64,000 nt of DNA from Clostridium ljungdahlii DSM 13528 (GCF_000143685.1 NC_014328.1:558001-622000); one strand, 5' to 3'. Positions 45,514 to 54,143 are shown, counted from the first letter of the stretch. Translations and numbers: made by a program. The notes: a model not told the origin generated them from the sequence alone.

Positions 45514-45828
45514 TTGCGAAGCACTTTTTATAGGACAATTGACAATTGACAGAGGACAGAGGACAGAGGACAATGAAGGTGAGCTTTCCTCCTTACGTCA
45601 GAAAACTAATTTATTTTTAAGCGATGTTTTTCATTAGCAAAACATCGCTTAAGCAGGCTCTAAAATCTGTGATTTTCAGATAATTGCTTGCTCAGAAAGT
45701 ACTTCTTAGGAACAAAAAAACGTAAGTTTCTTTTAAATTAAAGATTTTTCGTAGTGTAGCGGAGAAAAATATTCCTTCATTGTCCTCTGTCAATTGTCCT
45801 CTGTCCTCTTAAAAATATTGCTTCGCAA
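45514..45828. repeat. 315-bp MITE-like element between rmlB and rmlA
   Basis: Ends are inverted: TTGCGAAGCA (45514-45523) with TGCTTCGCAA (45819-45828), extended inward by runs of GAGGACA / TGTCCTC and CAATTGAC / GTCAATTG. The interior has a perfect hairpin, TAAGCGATGTTTT (45618-45630) with AAAACATCGCTTA (45639-45651), and no gene. It interrupts the rmlB-rmlA gap of cassette 2, where cassette 1 has repeat R1; a fragment of R precedes it at 45474-45493. Confidence 0.75.
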
Positions 45829-45895
45829 AGTTTTTAAACTGCGAAAGTAGAACTCTTAACTATTAATTCTCAACTAAAAAAAGGAGGTGTTAACT

Positions 45896-46798
45896 TTGAG
45901 AAAGGGCGTAATACTGGCTGGTGGTTCTGGAACCAGGCTTTACCCAATGACTAAGGCAATATCTAAGCAGATTGTTCCAATATATGATAAACCTATGATT
46001 TATTATCCAATTTCTGTACTTATGCTAGCTGGGATACGCAATATTCTTATTATATCCACACCAAGGGATACAGGTGCTTTTAAAGAACTTTTTGGTGATG
46101 GAAGTCAGCTTGGACTTCACTTTCAGTACGAAGTTCAATATGAGCCAAAGGGACTTGCTGAGGCTTTTATAGTTGGAGAAAAATTTATTGGAAATGACGA
46201 TGTAGTTCTTGTTTTAGGAGATAATATATTTCATGGATATGGTTTTACGGAAAGGTTAAGGGCCGCTTCAGACAGGCATAACTGTTCAACCATTTTTGGA
46301 TATCATGTAAGCAACCCTGAGAATTTTGGCGTAGTGGAGTTTGATGAGAATTTTAATGTTATTTCCATAGAGGAAAAACCTTCAAAGCCAAAATCACATT
46401 ATGCAGTACCGGGACTTTACTTTTACACAAATGATGTGGTGGACATAGCAAAGAATATAAAACCTTCTTCAAGGGGAGAACTTGAAATTACAGATATAAA
46501 TAATGAGTATTTAAAAAGAGGCAAACTTAAAGTAGAGCTCTTTGGAAGAGGAATGGCCTGGCTTGATACTGGAACCCCCCAGGGACTTTTAAATGCCGCT
46601 AATTTTGTAGAGGCTGTTCAGACAAGGCAGGGACTTTATATAGCTTGTATAGAGGAAATTGCTTATAGAGAAGGATATATAGATGACAATCAACTGATAA
46701 AGTTGGCAGAGCCTCTTAAAAAAGTTGCTTATGGGAAATATATTTTAGGCTTACTTGATAAAAATCATCATTCATATTTTAGGAGTGAATACAATTGA
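45896..46798 (+). CDS. rmlA: Glucose-1-phosphate thymidylyltransferase, copy 2
   Basis: A 300-aa near-copy of the gene at 21128. It starts at TTG 45896, with AGGAGGTG at 45882-45889. Catalytic motifs are intact ('[13 protein letters not shown]', '[11 protein letters not shown]', '[11 protein letters not shown]'). The C-terminus is eight residues longer: the stop of copy 1 (TGA) is TCA here, so translation runs through the former spacer and ends at TGA 46796-46798. As a result it overlaps rmlD by four bases. Confidence 0.92.
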   Translation: MRKGVILAGGSGTRLYPMTKAISKQIVPIYDKPMIYYPISVLMLAGIRNILIISTPRDTGAFKELFGDGSQLGLHFQYEVQYEPKGLAEAFIVGEKFIGNDDVVLVLGDNIFHGYGFTERLRAASDRHNCSTIFGYHVSNPENFGVVEFDENFNVISIEEKPSKPKSHYAVPGLYFYTNDVVDIAKNIKPSSRGELEITDINNEYLKRGKLKVELFGRGMAWLDTGTPQGLLNAANFVEAVQTRQGLYIACIEEIAYREGYIDDNQLIKLAEPLKKVAYGKYILGLLDKNHHSYFRSEYN

Positions 46799-47679
46799 AG
46801 ATATTGATTACAGGAGGAAAAGGACAGCTTGCTGGGCAGCTCCGAGAAATTTTGGTTATGGGAAAATCTAAAATAAGAGCACTTGATAAAATTTACTCTG
46901 ATGCTGAAGTAAAATTCACCAGTAGGGAAGAATTGGACATAACCAAATTAAATGATGTCAGAGACTTTATGGCTGATTATACACCAGATATAATTGTAAA
47001 TTGTGCTGCCTACACAAATGTGGATAAGTGCGAAATTGATTTTGAAAATGCTTTTAAGGTAAATTCCCTAGGAGCTAGAAATTTAGCATTAGCTTCGCAA
47101 AATACAAAAACAAAACTTGTACATATTTCTACTGATTATGTTTTTAACGGCAGAGGTGCTATACCTTTTAGGGAATGTGACTTGCCTGATCCTATTAGTG
47201 TTTACGGAAAGACTAAACTTTTAGGAGAACAGTATATTAGAGAAAATTGCAGCAGGTATTTTATAGTAAGGACGTCCTGGCTATATGGTTTATACGGTAA
47301 AAATTTTGTATACACTATATTGAAAGTTGCAAAGGAAAAAGGGCATTTAGATGTGGTAAATGATCAGAGAGGTAATCCTACTAATGCAGAGGATCTGGCC
47401 TACCATCTTTTAAAGCTTGCTCTTACTTGTGAATATGGTATATACCACTGCAGTGGTAAGGGCGAATGCAGCTGGTATGATTTTGCTTGCAAGATTGTGG
47501 AATATGCGGGCATAGACTGCACTGTATCTCCTATGACTTCGGAAAAACTCAACAGGGCAGCTAAAAGACCGGAATTTTCTTCTCTTGATAATATGATGCT
47601 CCGATGTACTATTGGTGATAACATGAGGCACTGGAAAGATGCACTTAAATCCTTTATTAAAAAACTGAACAAAAAATAA
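46795..47679 (+). CDS. rmlD: dTDP-4-dehydrorhamnose reductase, copy 2
   Basis: 294 aa, nearly the same as copy 1, with '[13 protein letters not shown]', '[12 protein letters not shown]', 'ISTDYVFNG' and '[12 protein letters not shown]'. TTG 46795 overlaps the extended rmlA stop (TTGA); AGGAGTG lies within rmlA. The C-terminus differs slightly from copy 1 (KKLNKK). Repeat R3 follows. Confidence 0.92.
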   Translation: MKILITGGKGQLAGQLREILVMGKSKIRALDKIYSDAEVKFTSREELDITKLNDVRDFMADYTPDIIVNCAAYTNVDKCEIDFENAFKVNSLGARNLALASQNTKTKLVHISTDYVFNGRGAIPFRECDLPDPISVYGKTKLLGEQYIRENCSRYFIVRTSWLYGLYGKNFVYTILKVAKEKGHLDVVNDQRGNPTNAEDLAYHLLKLALTCEYGIYHCSGKGECSWYDFACKIVEYAGIDCTVSPMTSEKLNRAAKRPEFSSLDNMMLRCTIGDNMRHWKDALKSFIKKLNKK

Positions 47680-47680
47680 A

Positions 47681-47805
47681 TAACAAAGATGAAATATCAA
47701 ATAACAAATAATGAAATTTTGCCATAGGCAAAATCAATATAATTATTTTCTGACACAGGAAGAAAATTTTCCTAATTTGATATTTGTTATTTGAACTTTA
47801 AGCTT
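47681..47805. repeat. Intergenic repeat R3 (about 120 bp)
   Basis: Third full copy of the R repeat (left AACAAAGATGAAATATCAAA, right AATTTGATATTTGTTA), between rmlD and rmlC of cassette 2. Its position matches R2 in cassette 1, so it was present before or moved with the cassette duplication. Confidence 0.8.
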
Positions 47806-47857
47806 TAATTTATATTTGAACTTTCAATTGTGCATTGTGAATTGAATAGGAAGGGAC

Positions 47858-48433
47858 ATGATTAAAATGGGTAAGTTTAATTTCGTAAAAACAGAAATAG
47901 AGGGAGTATACATAATAGAAACAGGTATTTTTGGAGATAACCGTGGGTACTTCATGGAAACTTATAATTATAGTGATTTTAAGGCAGTGGGACTTGATAT
48001 GGTATTTGTCCAGGATAATCAGTCCAAATCAAAAAAAGGAGTCTTAAGAGGACTTCACTTTCAAAAAAACTATTCTCAAGGAAAACTGGTGAGAGTGGTA
48101 AAAGGTAAGGTATTTGATGTTGCCGTGGATTTAAGAGATGGATCCAGTACCTATGGAAAATGGATAGGGGTTACACTATCTGAAGAAAACAGGAAACAAT
48201 TTTATATTCCAAAGGGATTTGCCCATGGATTTCTAGTTATTTCAGACGAGGCAGAATTTTGTTATAAATGTACGGAGTTTTATCATCCTGAAGATGAAGG
48301 TGGTATTATATGGAATGATCCTGATATAAATATAAAATGGCCTCTTGAGGGAATTGACAATATTATTTTTTCTGAAAGAGATAAGTTATGGCCTACACTA
48401 AAGGAGTGCAAAAATAATATAAAAAAGTGTTGA
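47858..48433 (+). CDS. rmlC: dTDP-4-dehydrorhamnose 3,5-epimerase, copy 2
   Basis: A 191-aa near-copy of the gene at 23091 with all active-site motifs ('GVLRGLHFQ', 'VFDVAVDLRDG', 'KGFAHGFLVISDEAEF'). After the shared 'WPTLKE' the C-terminus continues with a different tail (CKNNIKKC). Its stop codon (48431-48433) overlaps the -35 box of the promoter for the candidate ncRNA. It is the last gene of EPS cluster 2. Confidence 0.92.
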   Translation: MIKMGKFNFVKTEIEGVYIIETGIFGDNRGYFMETYNYSDFKAVGLDMVFVQDNQSKSKKGVLRGLHFQKNYSQGKLVRVVKGKVFDVAVDLRDGSSTYGKWIGVTLSEENRKQFYIPKGFAHGFLVISDEAEFCYKCTEFYHPEDEGGIIWNDPDINIKWPLEGIDNIIFSERDKLWPTLKECKNNIKKC

Positions 48434-48458
48434 CTTATATAAACGTTTACTATATAAT
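48430..48458 (+). promoter_or_regulatory. Strong sigmaA promoter with palindromic operator in spacer
   Basis: TTGACT (48430-48435), a 17-bp spacer and TATAAT (48453-48458), near consensus. The spacer contains the perfect palindrome TAAACGTTTA (48440-48449), which resembles a CcpA cre site or another LacI-family operator. A repressor bound there would block the promoter. No protein gene follows for about 690 bp, so the likely product is the RNA at 48465. Confidence 0.75.
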
Positions 48459-48464
48459 AAAGTC

Positions 48465-48948
48465 AAGAAGAAAGATATAACTTCTTCTAGCAATCCTAAC
48501 TCAAAGAGAGTACTAAGGAAATTGTTTTAAAGGAGTAGAAAGTTTAAAAAATCAGATATTAATACACTTATTTAGAACGAAAGTAAATATGATTAAATAT
48601 TCACTGGAGTAAGTTATAAGGAATATCTGAAAAATACTTGTGAATATTTAATTTGTAAGAATGTTCAACAAGAATGTATGAAATTTGGTAAGTTTAAATT
48701 AAAGTGTTATGTAATAAAGAAGTGTAGTTTTAAAGGTAAGTATTTTGTTAGAAAGTTAATTGAAGTTTTTAAAAAGTGTGTTTGAAGAAAAATAATAAAT
48801 TAAATTTTTATAGTGTATTAATACATTGTAATGGTAATTGAAAAAGGGTGATGAATATTCAGGTAAGATCAAAGTACTCAAAAGAGTTAGGATTTGCTTA
48901 ACCACCAGTTAGTTATATGATAGCTAATTGGTGGTTTTAATTTTATTT
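48465..48948 (+). ncRNA. Candidate large structured non-coding RNA
   Basis: About 480 nt bounded by a strong promoter and a terminator. Long-range complementary segments nest: 48489-48502 with 48884-48898 and GAGTACT 48508-48514 with AGTACTC 48873-48879 (outer stem); TATTAATACACT 48557-48568 with AGTGTATTAATA 48812-48823; ATTAAATATTCAC 48592-48604 with GTGAATATTTAAT 48640-48652. A small hairpin (48466-48488) starts the transcript. The only open frame of note is a 35-codon one (48678-48785) without a ribosome site. I do not recognise a known family; a MITE with terminal inverted repeats is the main alternative. Confidence 0.6.
48899..48948 (+). terminator. Intrinsic terminator of the candidate ncRNA
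   Basis: AACCACCAGTTAG pairs with CTAATTGGTGGTT (12 of 13 positions) around a 10-base loop, followed by TTAATTTTATTT. It directly follows the outer stem of the candidate RNA. Confidence 0.85.
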
Positions 48949-49020
48949 AGAAAAGTTGAAAATATATTTAAATAATCACTTTAAAGCTGTGAGTTAATTT
49001 TATACAATTATCCTATTAAT

Positions 49021-49049
49021 TTGAATTTAAGTTGAAATTATGATATAAT
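49021..49049 (+). promoter_or_regulatory. sigmaA promoter of the EAL-domain gene
   Basis: TTGAAT (49021-49026), a 17-bp spacer and TATAAT (49044-49049) with an extended -10 TG at 49041-49042. It lies about 75 bp before the start codon. Confidence 0.7.
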
Positions 49050-49127
49050 GAATTATTAAAATATTTAATCTTCATATATAATTTGTTATATTCTATAATA
49101 TTTATCAAAATATAGGAGTGGTGAGAC

Positions 49128-50441
49128 ATGCCAATAAAAAAAGATTGTTATGCGTATGATTTCAATTATTCTATCCACAATTTTGATGAATTTATGCATA
49201 AGTATGTAAAGGAAAAAGATAGTTTTGCAATATGTTTTCTCAATATGACTAATTTGGGGTTATGCAATTATATATTAGAGTATAAATATGGGAATGTCTT
49301 ATTACATAATGTTATAAATAAAGTAAGATACTGTATCAATCAAAAGGCATATATTTATAAATTTGGTGGAGATGTTTTGCTGCTTATAATACCTAATATA
49401 AAGTGCAGAGATAATGCTGTGAAGATTATTAAAAGAATAATAAGTATAAATAATGATATATTTCTATTGGCTGGTAAAAAAATTAGGATAGAGATAAAAC
49501 TTGGTGTAGCCCTGTATCCCTATGACAATGTTGAATTACATGATGTATTTAAATATGCAAGTATAGCTTTAAATTGTGTAAATAAGAAATGTGGTAGTAC
49601 ATATGAGTTTTTTAATGCTAATATGTATGAAAATAATGCTATGGAAGAAAAAATTGGAACTGATATACAGGATGCTTTCATTAATCATGAGTTCATATTG
49701 TATTATCAACCACAGGTAAACGTTGACAGCGGTAAGGTGTATGGAGTTGAAGCTCTTATTAGGTGGAATCATCCAGAGTTTGGGATACTAACACCGTCAT
49801 ATTTTATTGATGGAATAGAGAGAAGCGGCGAAATAAAGAAAGTAGGCAGAATTGTCTTTTATATGGCGTGTCTTGAGGCAAAAAGGCTTCATAAACTTGG
49901 ATACTCTGATTTAATTATGTCTGTCAATTTATCTATAAGACAATTTGAAGATGATTTTTTTATTACTTTTATTAAAAATATATTGGAAATAACGCAGGTT
50001 AAGCCTGAATATATTAATTTTGAAATAACTGAGAGGACGGCTATTAATTCTACTGAAAAAATCACATCTGCCTTGAGAAATATAAAAGATATAGGAATAA
50101 AAATATTTGTAGATGATTTTGGAACTCAATATTCTTTTTTAAATTATCTATATACCGTACCTATAGATGGTATAAAAATAGATAGATCTTTTATTAATGG
50201 CATAGATAGATGTGAAAAAAAATTTATTATTGTAAAAAATCTTATTAAACTTGCAAATGACTTAAATTTGGAGGTAGTGGCAGAAGGAATGGAAACAGTG
50301 GAACAGTTGAGATACTTAGAGAGAGCTAATTGCAGAAATGTGCAGGGATTCCTCTTTGGAAAACCACTTAATCCAAATGAACTTACAAGTTTTATGAAAA
50401 CAGCAAAGTTTGAAACAAGCAGGGTAATAGCCTCCCTTTAA
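49128..50441 (+). CDS. EAL c-di-GMP phosphodiesterase with degenerate GGDEF domain
   Basis: A 437-aa cytoplasmic protein. Residues about 20-165 are a GGDEF-like domain whose active site reads 'KFGGDVLLLII', so cyclase activity is not expected; such domains can bind GTP as a sensor. Residues about 180-425 are an EAL domain with the catalytic set: 'GVEALIRWNHPE', 'MSVNLSIRQ', 'FEITERTA', 'FVDDFGTQYSFLNYL', 'IKIDRSF', 'VAEGMET', 'QGFLFGKPL'. It should hydrolyse cyclic di-GMP. Its position between EPS cluster 2 and a prepilin peptidase gene fits control of matrix and surface appendages, which is an inference. Confidence 0.88.
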   Translation: MPIKKDCYAYDFNYSIHNFDEFMHKYVKEKDSFAICFLNMTNLGLCNYILEYKYGNVLLHNVINKVRYCINQKAYIYKFGGDVLLLIIPNIKCRDNAVKIIKRIISINNDIFLLAGKKIRIEIKLGVALYPYDNVELHDVFKYASIALNCVNKKCGSTYEFFNANMYENNAMEEKIGTDIQDAFINHEFILYYQPQVNVDSGKVYGVEALIRWNHPEFGILTPSYFIDGIERSGEIKKVGRIVFYMACLEAKRLHKLGYSDLIMSVNLSIRQFEDDFFITFIKNILEITQVKPEYINFEITERTAINSTEKITSALRNIKDIGIKIFVDDFGTQYSFLNYLYTVPIDGIKIDRSFINGIDRCEKKFIIVKNLIKLANDLNLEVVAEGMETVEQLRYLERANCRNVQGFLFGKPLNPNELTSFMKTAKFETSRVIASL

Positions 50442-50479
50442 AAATAAGGTTTAATTTTACCCTAAAAAATGGAGTTTAT

Positions 50480-51229
50480 ATGTATATTTATTATGGTATT
50501 ATTATTTTTATTTTTGGAACTATAATAGGAAGTTTTTTAAATGTATGCATATATAGAATACCAATGCAGGAATCTATTGTGTATCCATCTTCCCATTGTA
50601 CAAATTGCGGCAATAGAATTAAATGGTATGATTTAATTCCTATAGTGAGTTATGTTATTTTAAGGGGAAAGTGTAGAAATTGTGGAGAAAAGATATCTAA
50701 AAAATATCCTATTGTGGAATTTATTACGGGTTTATTGTATCTTATGCTTTATATTAAGTTTGGAATTAGTATAGATATTGTGAAGTATGTTGTATTTATA
50801 AGTATTTTGATTGTCATAGGAATAATAGATTTTGATACAACAGACATTTATTTTAAGACTACAATAGTAGGTTTGATTTCAGCATTTGTATTTTTAGGAA
50901 TATATTATTATAATGGACTGCCTATAAGGACTTATATTTACGGAGGTATAGCAGGCGGTGGACTTTTAGTACTTATTATTCTCATAACAAAAGGTGGTAT
51001 GGGATGGGGAGATGCGGAAATTTGTCTTATATGCGGCTTGTTTCTTGGACTTAAGTTCACTTTTGTAATGCTATTTTTATCTTTTATTATAGGGGCAATT
51101 ATAGGAGTAATACTTATTTTGTCGGGAAAGAAATCAAAAAAAGATTATATACCTTTTGGTCCATTTATTACAGCAGCATCTGTTATTACAGTATTTTGTG
51201 GACAAAATATTTTAAGTTGGTATTTATAA
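50480..51229 (+). CDS. Type IV prepilin peptidase (A24)
   Basis: A 249-aa membrane aspartic peptidase and probable N-methyltransferase. The N-terminal part has 'IGSFLNVCIYRIP' and two C-x2-C pairs ('HCTNCGNRIKWYDLIPI', 'GKCRNCGEKISKKYP'). The peptidase part has the first Asp in 'IGIIDFDTTDIY' and the second in 'GGMGWGDAEICL'. About eight membrane helices are seen. No pilin genes are in the window, so its substrates are encoded elsewhere. Weak ribosome site (AATGGAG). Confidence 0.9.
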   Translation: MYIYYGIIIFIFGTIIGSFLNVCIYRIPMQESIVYPSSHCTNCGNRIKWYDLIPIVSYVILRGKCRNCGEKISKKYPIVEFITGLLYLMLYIKFGISIDIVKYVVFISILIVIGIIDFDTTDIYFKTTIVGLISAFVFLGIYYYNGLPIRTYIYGGIAGGGLLVLIILITKGGMGWGDAEICLICGLFLGLKFTFVMLFLSFIIGAIIGVILILSGKKSKKDYIPFGPFITAASVITVFCGQNILSWYL

Positions 51230-51286
51230 CAAGTATACGTATTATACAATAAATTCTAGGCAAGTAGAAGACTGATTAGAGTTTCA

Positions 51287-51520
51287 ATATAGAAAGTTAA
51301 CTTATACAGGCCATGTAATGACAAATTTCAACACCATAAAAACTTTTGACAAGTCTAGAGCTCGGTATTTTGAAAATCTAAGAAGCTTAGCTAAACTCGT
51401 GCCTCAAACAGTATCTAAGCCCCTAAGATTTTCTAAAATACCTCACTAAGACTTATGGAAAAGTTTTTGAAGGTGTTTTCAATTTTGTCATTACATTTTA
51501 TGCATAAGCTTAAGTTTCAA
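51287..51520. repeat. Long palindromic repeat P3 with conserved loop
   Basis: About 230 bp, closely matching P2 (5880-6112) along its length: AAAGTTAACTTATACAGGCC at the left, GTATTTTGAAAATCTAA before the loop, TCTAAAATACCTCACTAAG after it. The apex at 51393-51409 reads AAACTCGTGCCTCAAAC. It follows the prepilin peptidase gene. Confidence 0.85.
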
Positions 51521-51575
51521 TTGAAAATCCTATAGATTGTAAAGTTTAAAACTAAATCTATAATCACTTAAAATT

Positions 51576-51614
51576 GCTAAAGGTATAAATCTTGGTTGAA
51601 TTTATACCTTTAGC
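51576..51614. repeat. Perfect 15-bp stem hairpin
   Basis: GCTAAAGGTATAAAT (51576-51590) pairs exactly with ATTTATACCTTTAGC (51600-51614), flanked by AAATT and ATTTAAA. There is no real T-tract; it may act as a weak terminator between two palindromic elements. Confidence 0.6.
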
Positions 51615-51682
51615 ATTTAAATCAAACTGACAATTTGGATAAGTTTAATTGTAGAGTTAACTATCTATATATAGGGTTTCTA

Positions 51683-51912
51683 ACTTAAAAATCAACTTAT
51701 ACGCAGGCATATTTTTACAATAATGAAGCTCTTTTAAATATTTTGTATATAAGTCTTAGAAAAAAATTCGTAAAAACTTAGAACTTTTGAATTGTTTGAG
51801 GTACGAGTTTTCAAAAGTTCTTAGCTTTTTTAGAATTTTTTACTTAGACTTATCAAAATATTTAATGAGCTGAAGTTTGTAAGAAATATACGGAGAATAA
51901 GTTGATTTTTTG
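51683..51912. repeat. Long palindromic repeat P4 with conserved loop (opposite strand)
   Basis: About 230 bp with ends AACTTAAAAATCAACTTAT and ATAAGTTGATTTTT. Its arms match P1 at 4312. The apex at 51794-51810 is GTTTGAGGTACGAGTTT, the reverse complement of the P2/P3 loop. Together with P3 it fills most of the 777-bp gap before the MgtC gene. Confidence 0.82.
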
Positions 51913-52006
51913 TTTACAAATGCTATAAAAGTTTTTATAAAAATATGTATTTTATTTGCCATATATATTATAATTAAATCTATAATGTTAAAAGCGGAGG
52001 GATACT

Positions 52007-52669
52007 ATGGGAGAATGGGAAATGTTACTCAGGCTAGTACTCTCGGGAGTACTTGGGGCTTTAATAGGATTTGAAAGAAGAAGCCACTCTAAGCAAGCAG
52101 GACTTAGAACTCATTTTGTCGTAGCAGTTGGAAGTGCCCTTATTATGCTTGTGTCTAAATATGGATTTTGGGATTTAGTTGGTATGAATTCGGTTTCACT
52201 AGATCCAAGTAGGGTAGCTGCTCAGGTTGTAAGTGGTGTTGGTTTCTTGGGAGCAGGAACTATTATTGTGGAGCACCAGTTTGTAAGAGGACTGACTACT
52301 GCAGCTGGATTGTGGGCTACAGCAGGTATTGGTATAGCAATTGGTGCAGGCATGTATATACCTGGTGTGGGAGCTACAGTGCTTATAGTTATAGGACTTG
52401 AAATATTCAACAAACTTCAAAAAAACGAGGTATATTCTATAGGAAGGGCAAATTTATCAGAAGAAGGTATTAATTCTGCACTGGATATATTAAAAAATTC
52501 AAAAATGAAAATATCTAATATTCAGGTTAATAGGCATCATAATAAAAGTAATAAGGATTTAGAAGTGAGGATTACCTTTAAAGTTTATACCAGAAATCAA
52601 AATGAAATAAAGGATATGATGGTAAATCTTCTGAAAATTCCTTACGTAAGGGACGTAAACATAGAATAA
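52007..52669 (+). CDS. MgtC/SapB family membrane protein
   Basis: A 220-aa membrane protein. The N-terminal hydrophobic part (about 1-145, four to five helices) has the family motifs 'LGALIGFERRSHSKQAGLRTH' (split: LGALIGFERR, SKQAGLRTH), 'VVSGVGFLGAGTIIV', and 'RGLTTAAGLWATAGIGIAIG'. The C-terminal about 75 residues form an ACT-like soluble domain ('SEEGINSALDILKNSKM'). Members are linked to growth at low Mg2+ and to membrane energetics; the role here is not clear. GCGGAGGG precedes the ATG. No Mg2+ riboswitch is seen in the short leader. Confidence 0.88.
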   Translation: MGEWEMLLRLVLSGVLGALIGFERRSHSKQAGLRTHFVVAVGSALIMLVSKYGFWDLVGMNSVSLDPSRVAAQVVSGVGFLGAGTIIVEHQFVRGLTTAAGLWATAGIGIAIGAGMYIPGVGATVLIVIGLEIFNKLQKNEVYSIGRANLSEEGINSALDILKNSKMKISNIQVNRHHNKSNKDLEVRITFKVYTRNQNEIKDMMVNLLKIPYVRDVNIE

Positions 52670-52750
52670 ATTTTTTTATATTAAGTCAAAATTTTATATG
52701 TGAGGAAGTTGAGCATTAGCAAACTATAATATAATATTGGAGGAAAACAT

Positions 52751-54142
52751 ATGAAAAAAATATTTAAACTGGCTTTAGGGCAAGCAATAATTTTAGGACT
52801 CGCTTTCCCTGGAACTGTATCTGCTGCTTCCAGCCATAATGTGAGCAGAATTTACGGATCAAGTAGATACCAAACCTCAATAAATATTTGTAACAACTTT
52901 AGCAGCGGGAAAGTACAAAATGTTATTGTAACCAGTGGAAACAATTTCCCCGACGCCTTAGCTGGTAGTGTGCTTTCAAAACAATTAAATGCCCCTATTC
53001 TTTTGGTAGACAAGTCTTTAAGTGACAGTCAGGATTCTATTAATTATATAAAAGATCATTTGGATGCAAGTGGAACTGTATACGTTCTAGGTGGATATGC
53101 TTCTGTAAGTGATGAATATATAAATTATATTAAATCTTTAGGGTTTAACAATATTAAAAGGCTTGGCGGAAAAAATAGATTTGACACTAATAAAGTAATA
53201 GTAGAAAATATGAATGTAGGTAAGGGAACGCCTCTAGTTATAGTTAATGGCAGTAATTTTCCTGATGCACTGAGTATATCAAGCATAGCAGGTATGAAAG
53301 GTTATCCAATAATTTTAAGTAATACAGATACACTGCCGGATGAAGTAAAGGAAAAGATAAGCGAAATAAGCCCTTCTTCTGTTTACATAATAGGAGGACA
53401 AGGTGCATTAAGTGATAATATTATTTCTGAAATAAAGAAATTGGACACAACTATAGAGGATGGAAATATTATAAGAATATGGGGAAAGAATAGATATGAA
53501 ACCTCATTAAACATATGTAAATATTTTAATTTGGACAGCAGTACTGTAGTTATTGCAAATGGAGAAAATTTCCCGGATGCTTTATCTGGAAGTGCTTTAG
53601 CAGCAAAACTTCAAGCGCCTATTTTACTTACTGATGGAAAGAATATTTCAACTCAAAAAGAGTATATAGATACCACAAAGTATACAGATGAAATTATACT
53701 TGGGGGAAGTGGTGCTGTAAGCGAAGATGCGGAGAATGAGTTAAAAGGAATAGAAAAGAAGCTGTTTGAAGTAACTAATGAGTATGTAGGTGAAGATGGA
53801 AAGTATTATATAGAAGGTAATTATTTAAAATATGTTACAGATATAAATGAAGCTTTAGATTATGTAAAAAGAACGGGAGATAGCAGTGTAGTTGAAGAAG
53901 ATAATGGACAGTGGTTTATATTAGATGATGGCTTTGACATGACCATAAGCGATAAGGTAAAATTAGAGGTAGATAGTGATGTGAGTATAAAACTAATTCA
54001 TTTTGATAGTGATGGAAATATATCCTATAATCAACCTAATTTCACTGATATGGTCAATGGTAAATATGAAGATAGGCCTGTATTTAATTTATTCATTAAA
54101 GATGGTAAAGTAATGAAAATGGATCAGCAGTTTAGACCATAA
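52751..54142 (+). CDS. Cell-wall-binding repeat 2 (CWB2) surface protein
   Basis: A 463-aa secreted protein. It has a signal peptide (residues 1-about 26, ending FPGTVSAASS) and three CWB2 (PF04122) repeats at about 30-130, 130-235 and 235-335, each with an R-x-x-G/W-x-x-R-Y/F-D/Q/E-T motif, a '(N/D)FPDAL' segment and an 'ILGG.GAVS'-like end ('RIYGSSRYQTSINIC', 'RLGGKNRFDTNKVIV', 'RIWGKNRYETSLNIC'). These repeats anchor proteins to anionic cell-wall polymers. The C-terminal about 125 residues are acidic and not recognised. TTGGAGG precedes the ATG. Confidence 0.9.
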   Translation: MKKIFKLALGQAIILGLAFPGTVSAASSHNVSRIYGSSRYQTSINICNNFSSGKVQNVIVTSGNNFPDALAGSVLSKQLNAPILLVDKSLSDSQDSINYIKDHLDASGTVYVLGGYASVSDEYINYIKSLGFNNIKRLGGKNRFDTNKVIVENMNVGKGTPLVIVNGSNFPDALSISSIAGMKGYPIILSNTDTLPDEVKEKISEISPSSVYIIGGQGALSDNIISEIKKLDTTIEDGNIIRIWGKNRYETSLNICKYFNLDSSTVVIANGENFPDALSGSALAAKLQAPILLTDGKNISTQKEYIDTTKYTDEIILGGSGAVSEDAENELKGIEKKLFEVTNEYVGEDGKYYIEGNYLKYVTDINEALDYVKRTGDSSVVEEDNGQWFILDDGFDMTISDKVKLEVDSDVSIKLIHFDSDGNISYNQPNFTDMVNGKYEDRPVFNLFIKDGKVMKMDQQFRP

Positions 54143-54143
54143 A

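Noticed and set aside
45541..45575. GAGGACA tandem repeats as iteron-like origin
   Set aside because: They are mirrored at the other end of the 315-bp element and belong to its inverted ends; no replication gene is near.
51880..52006. Mg2+-sensing riboswitch before the MgtC-like gene
   Set aside because: The leader from any plausible promoter is too short (under 50 nt) and shows none of the conserved ykoK or mgtA features.
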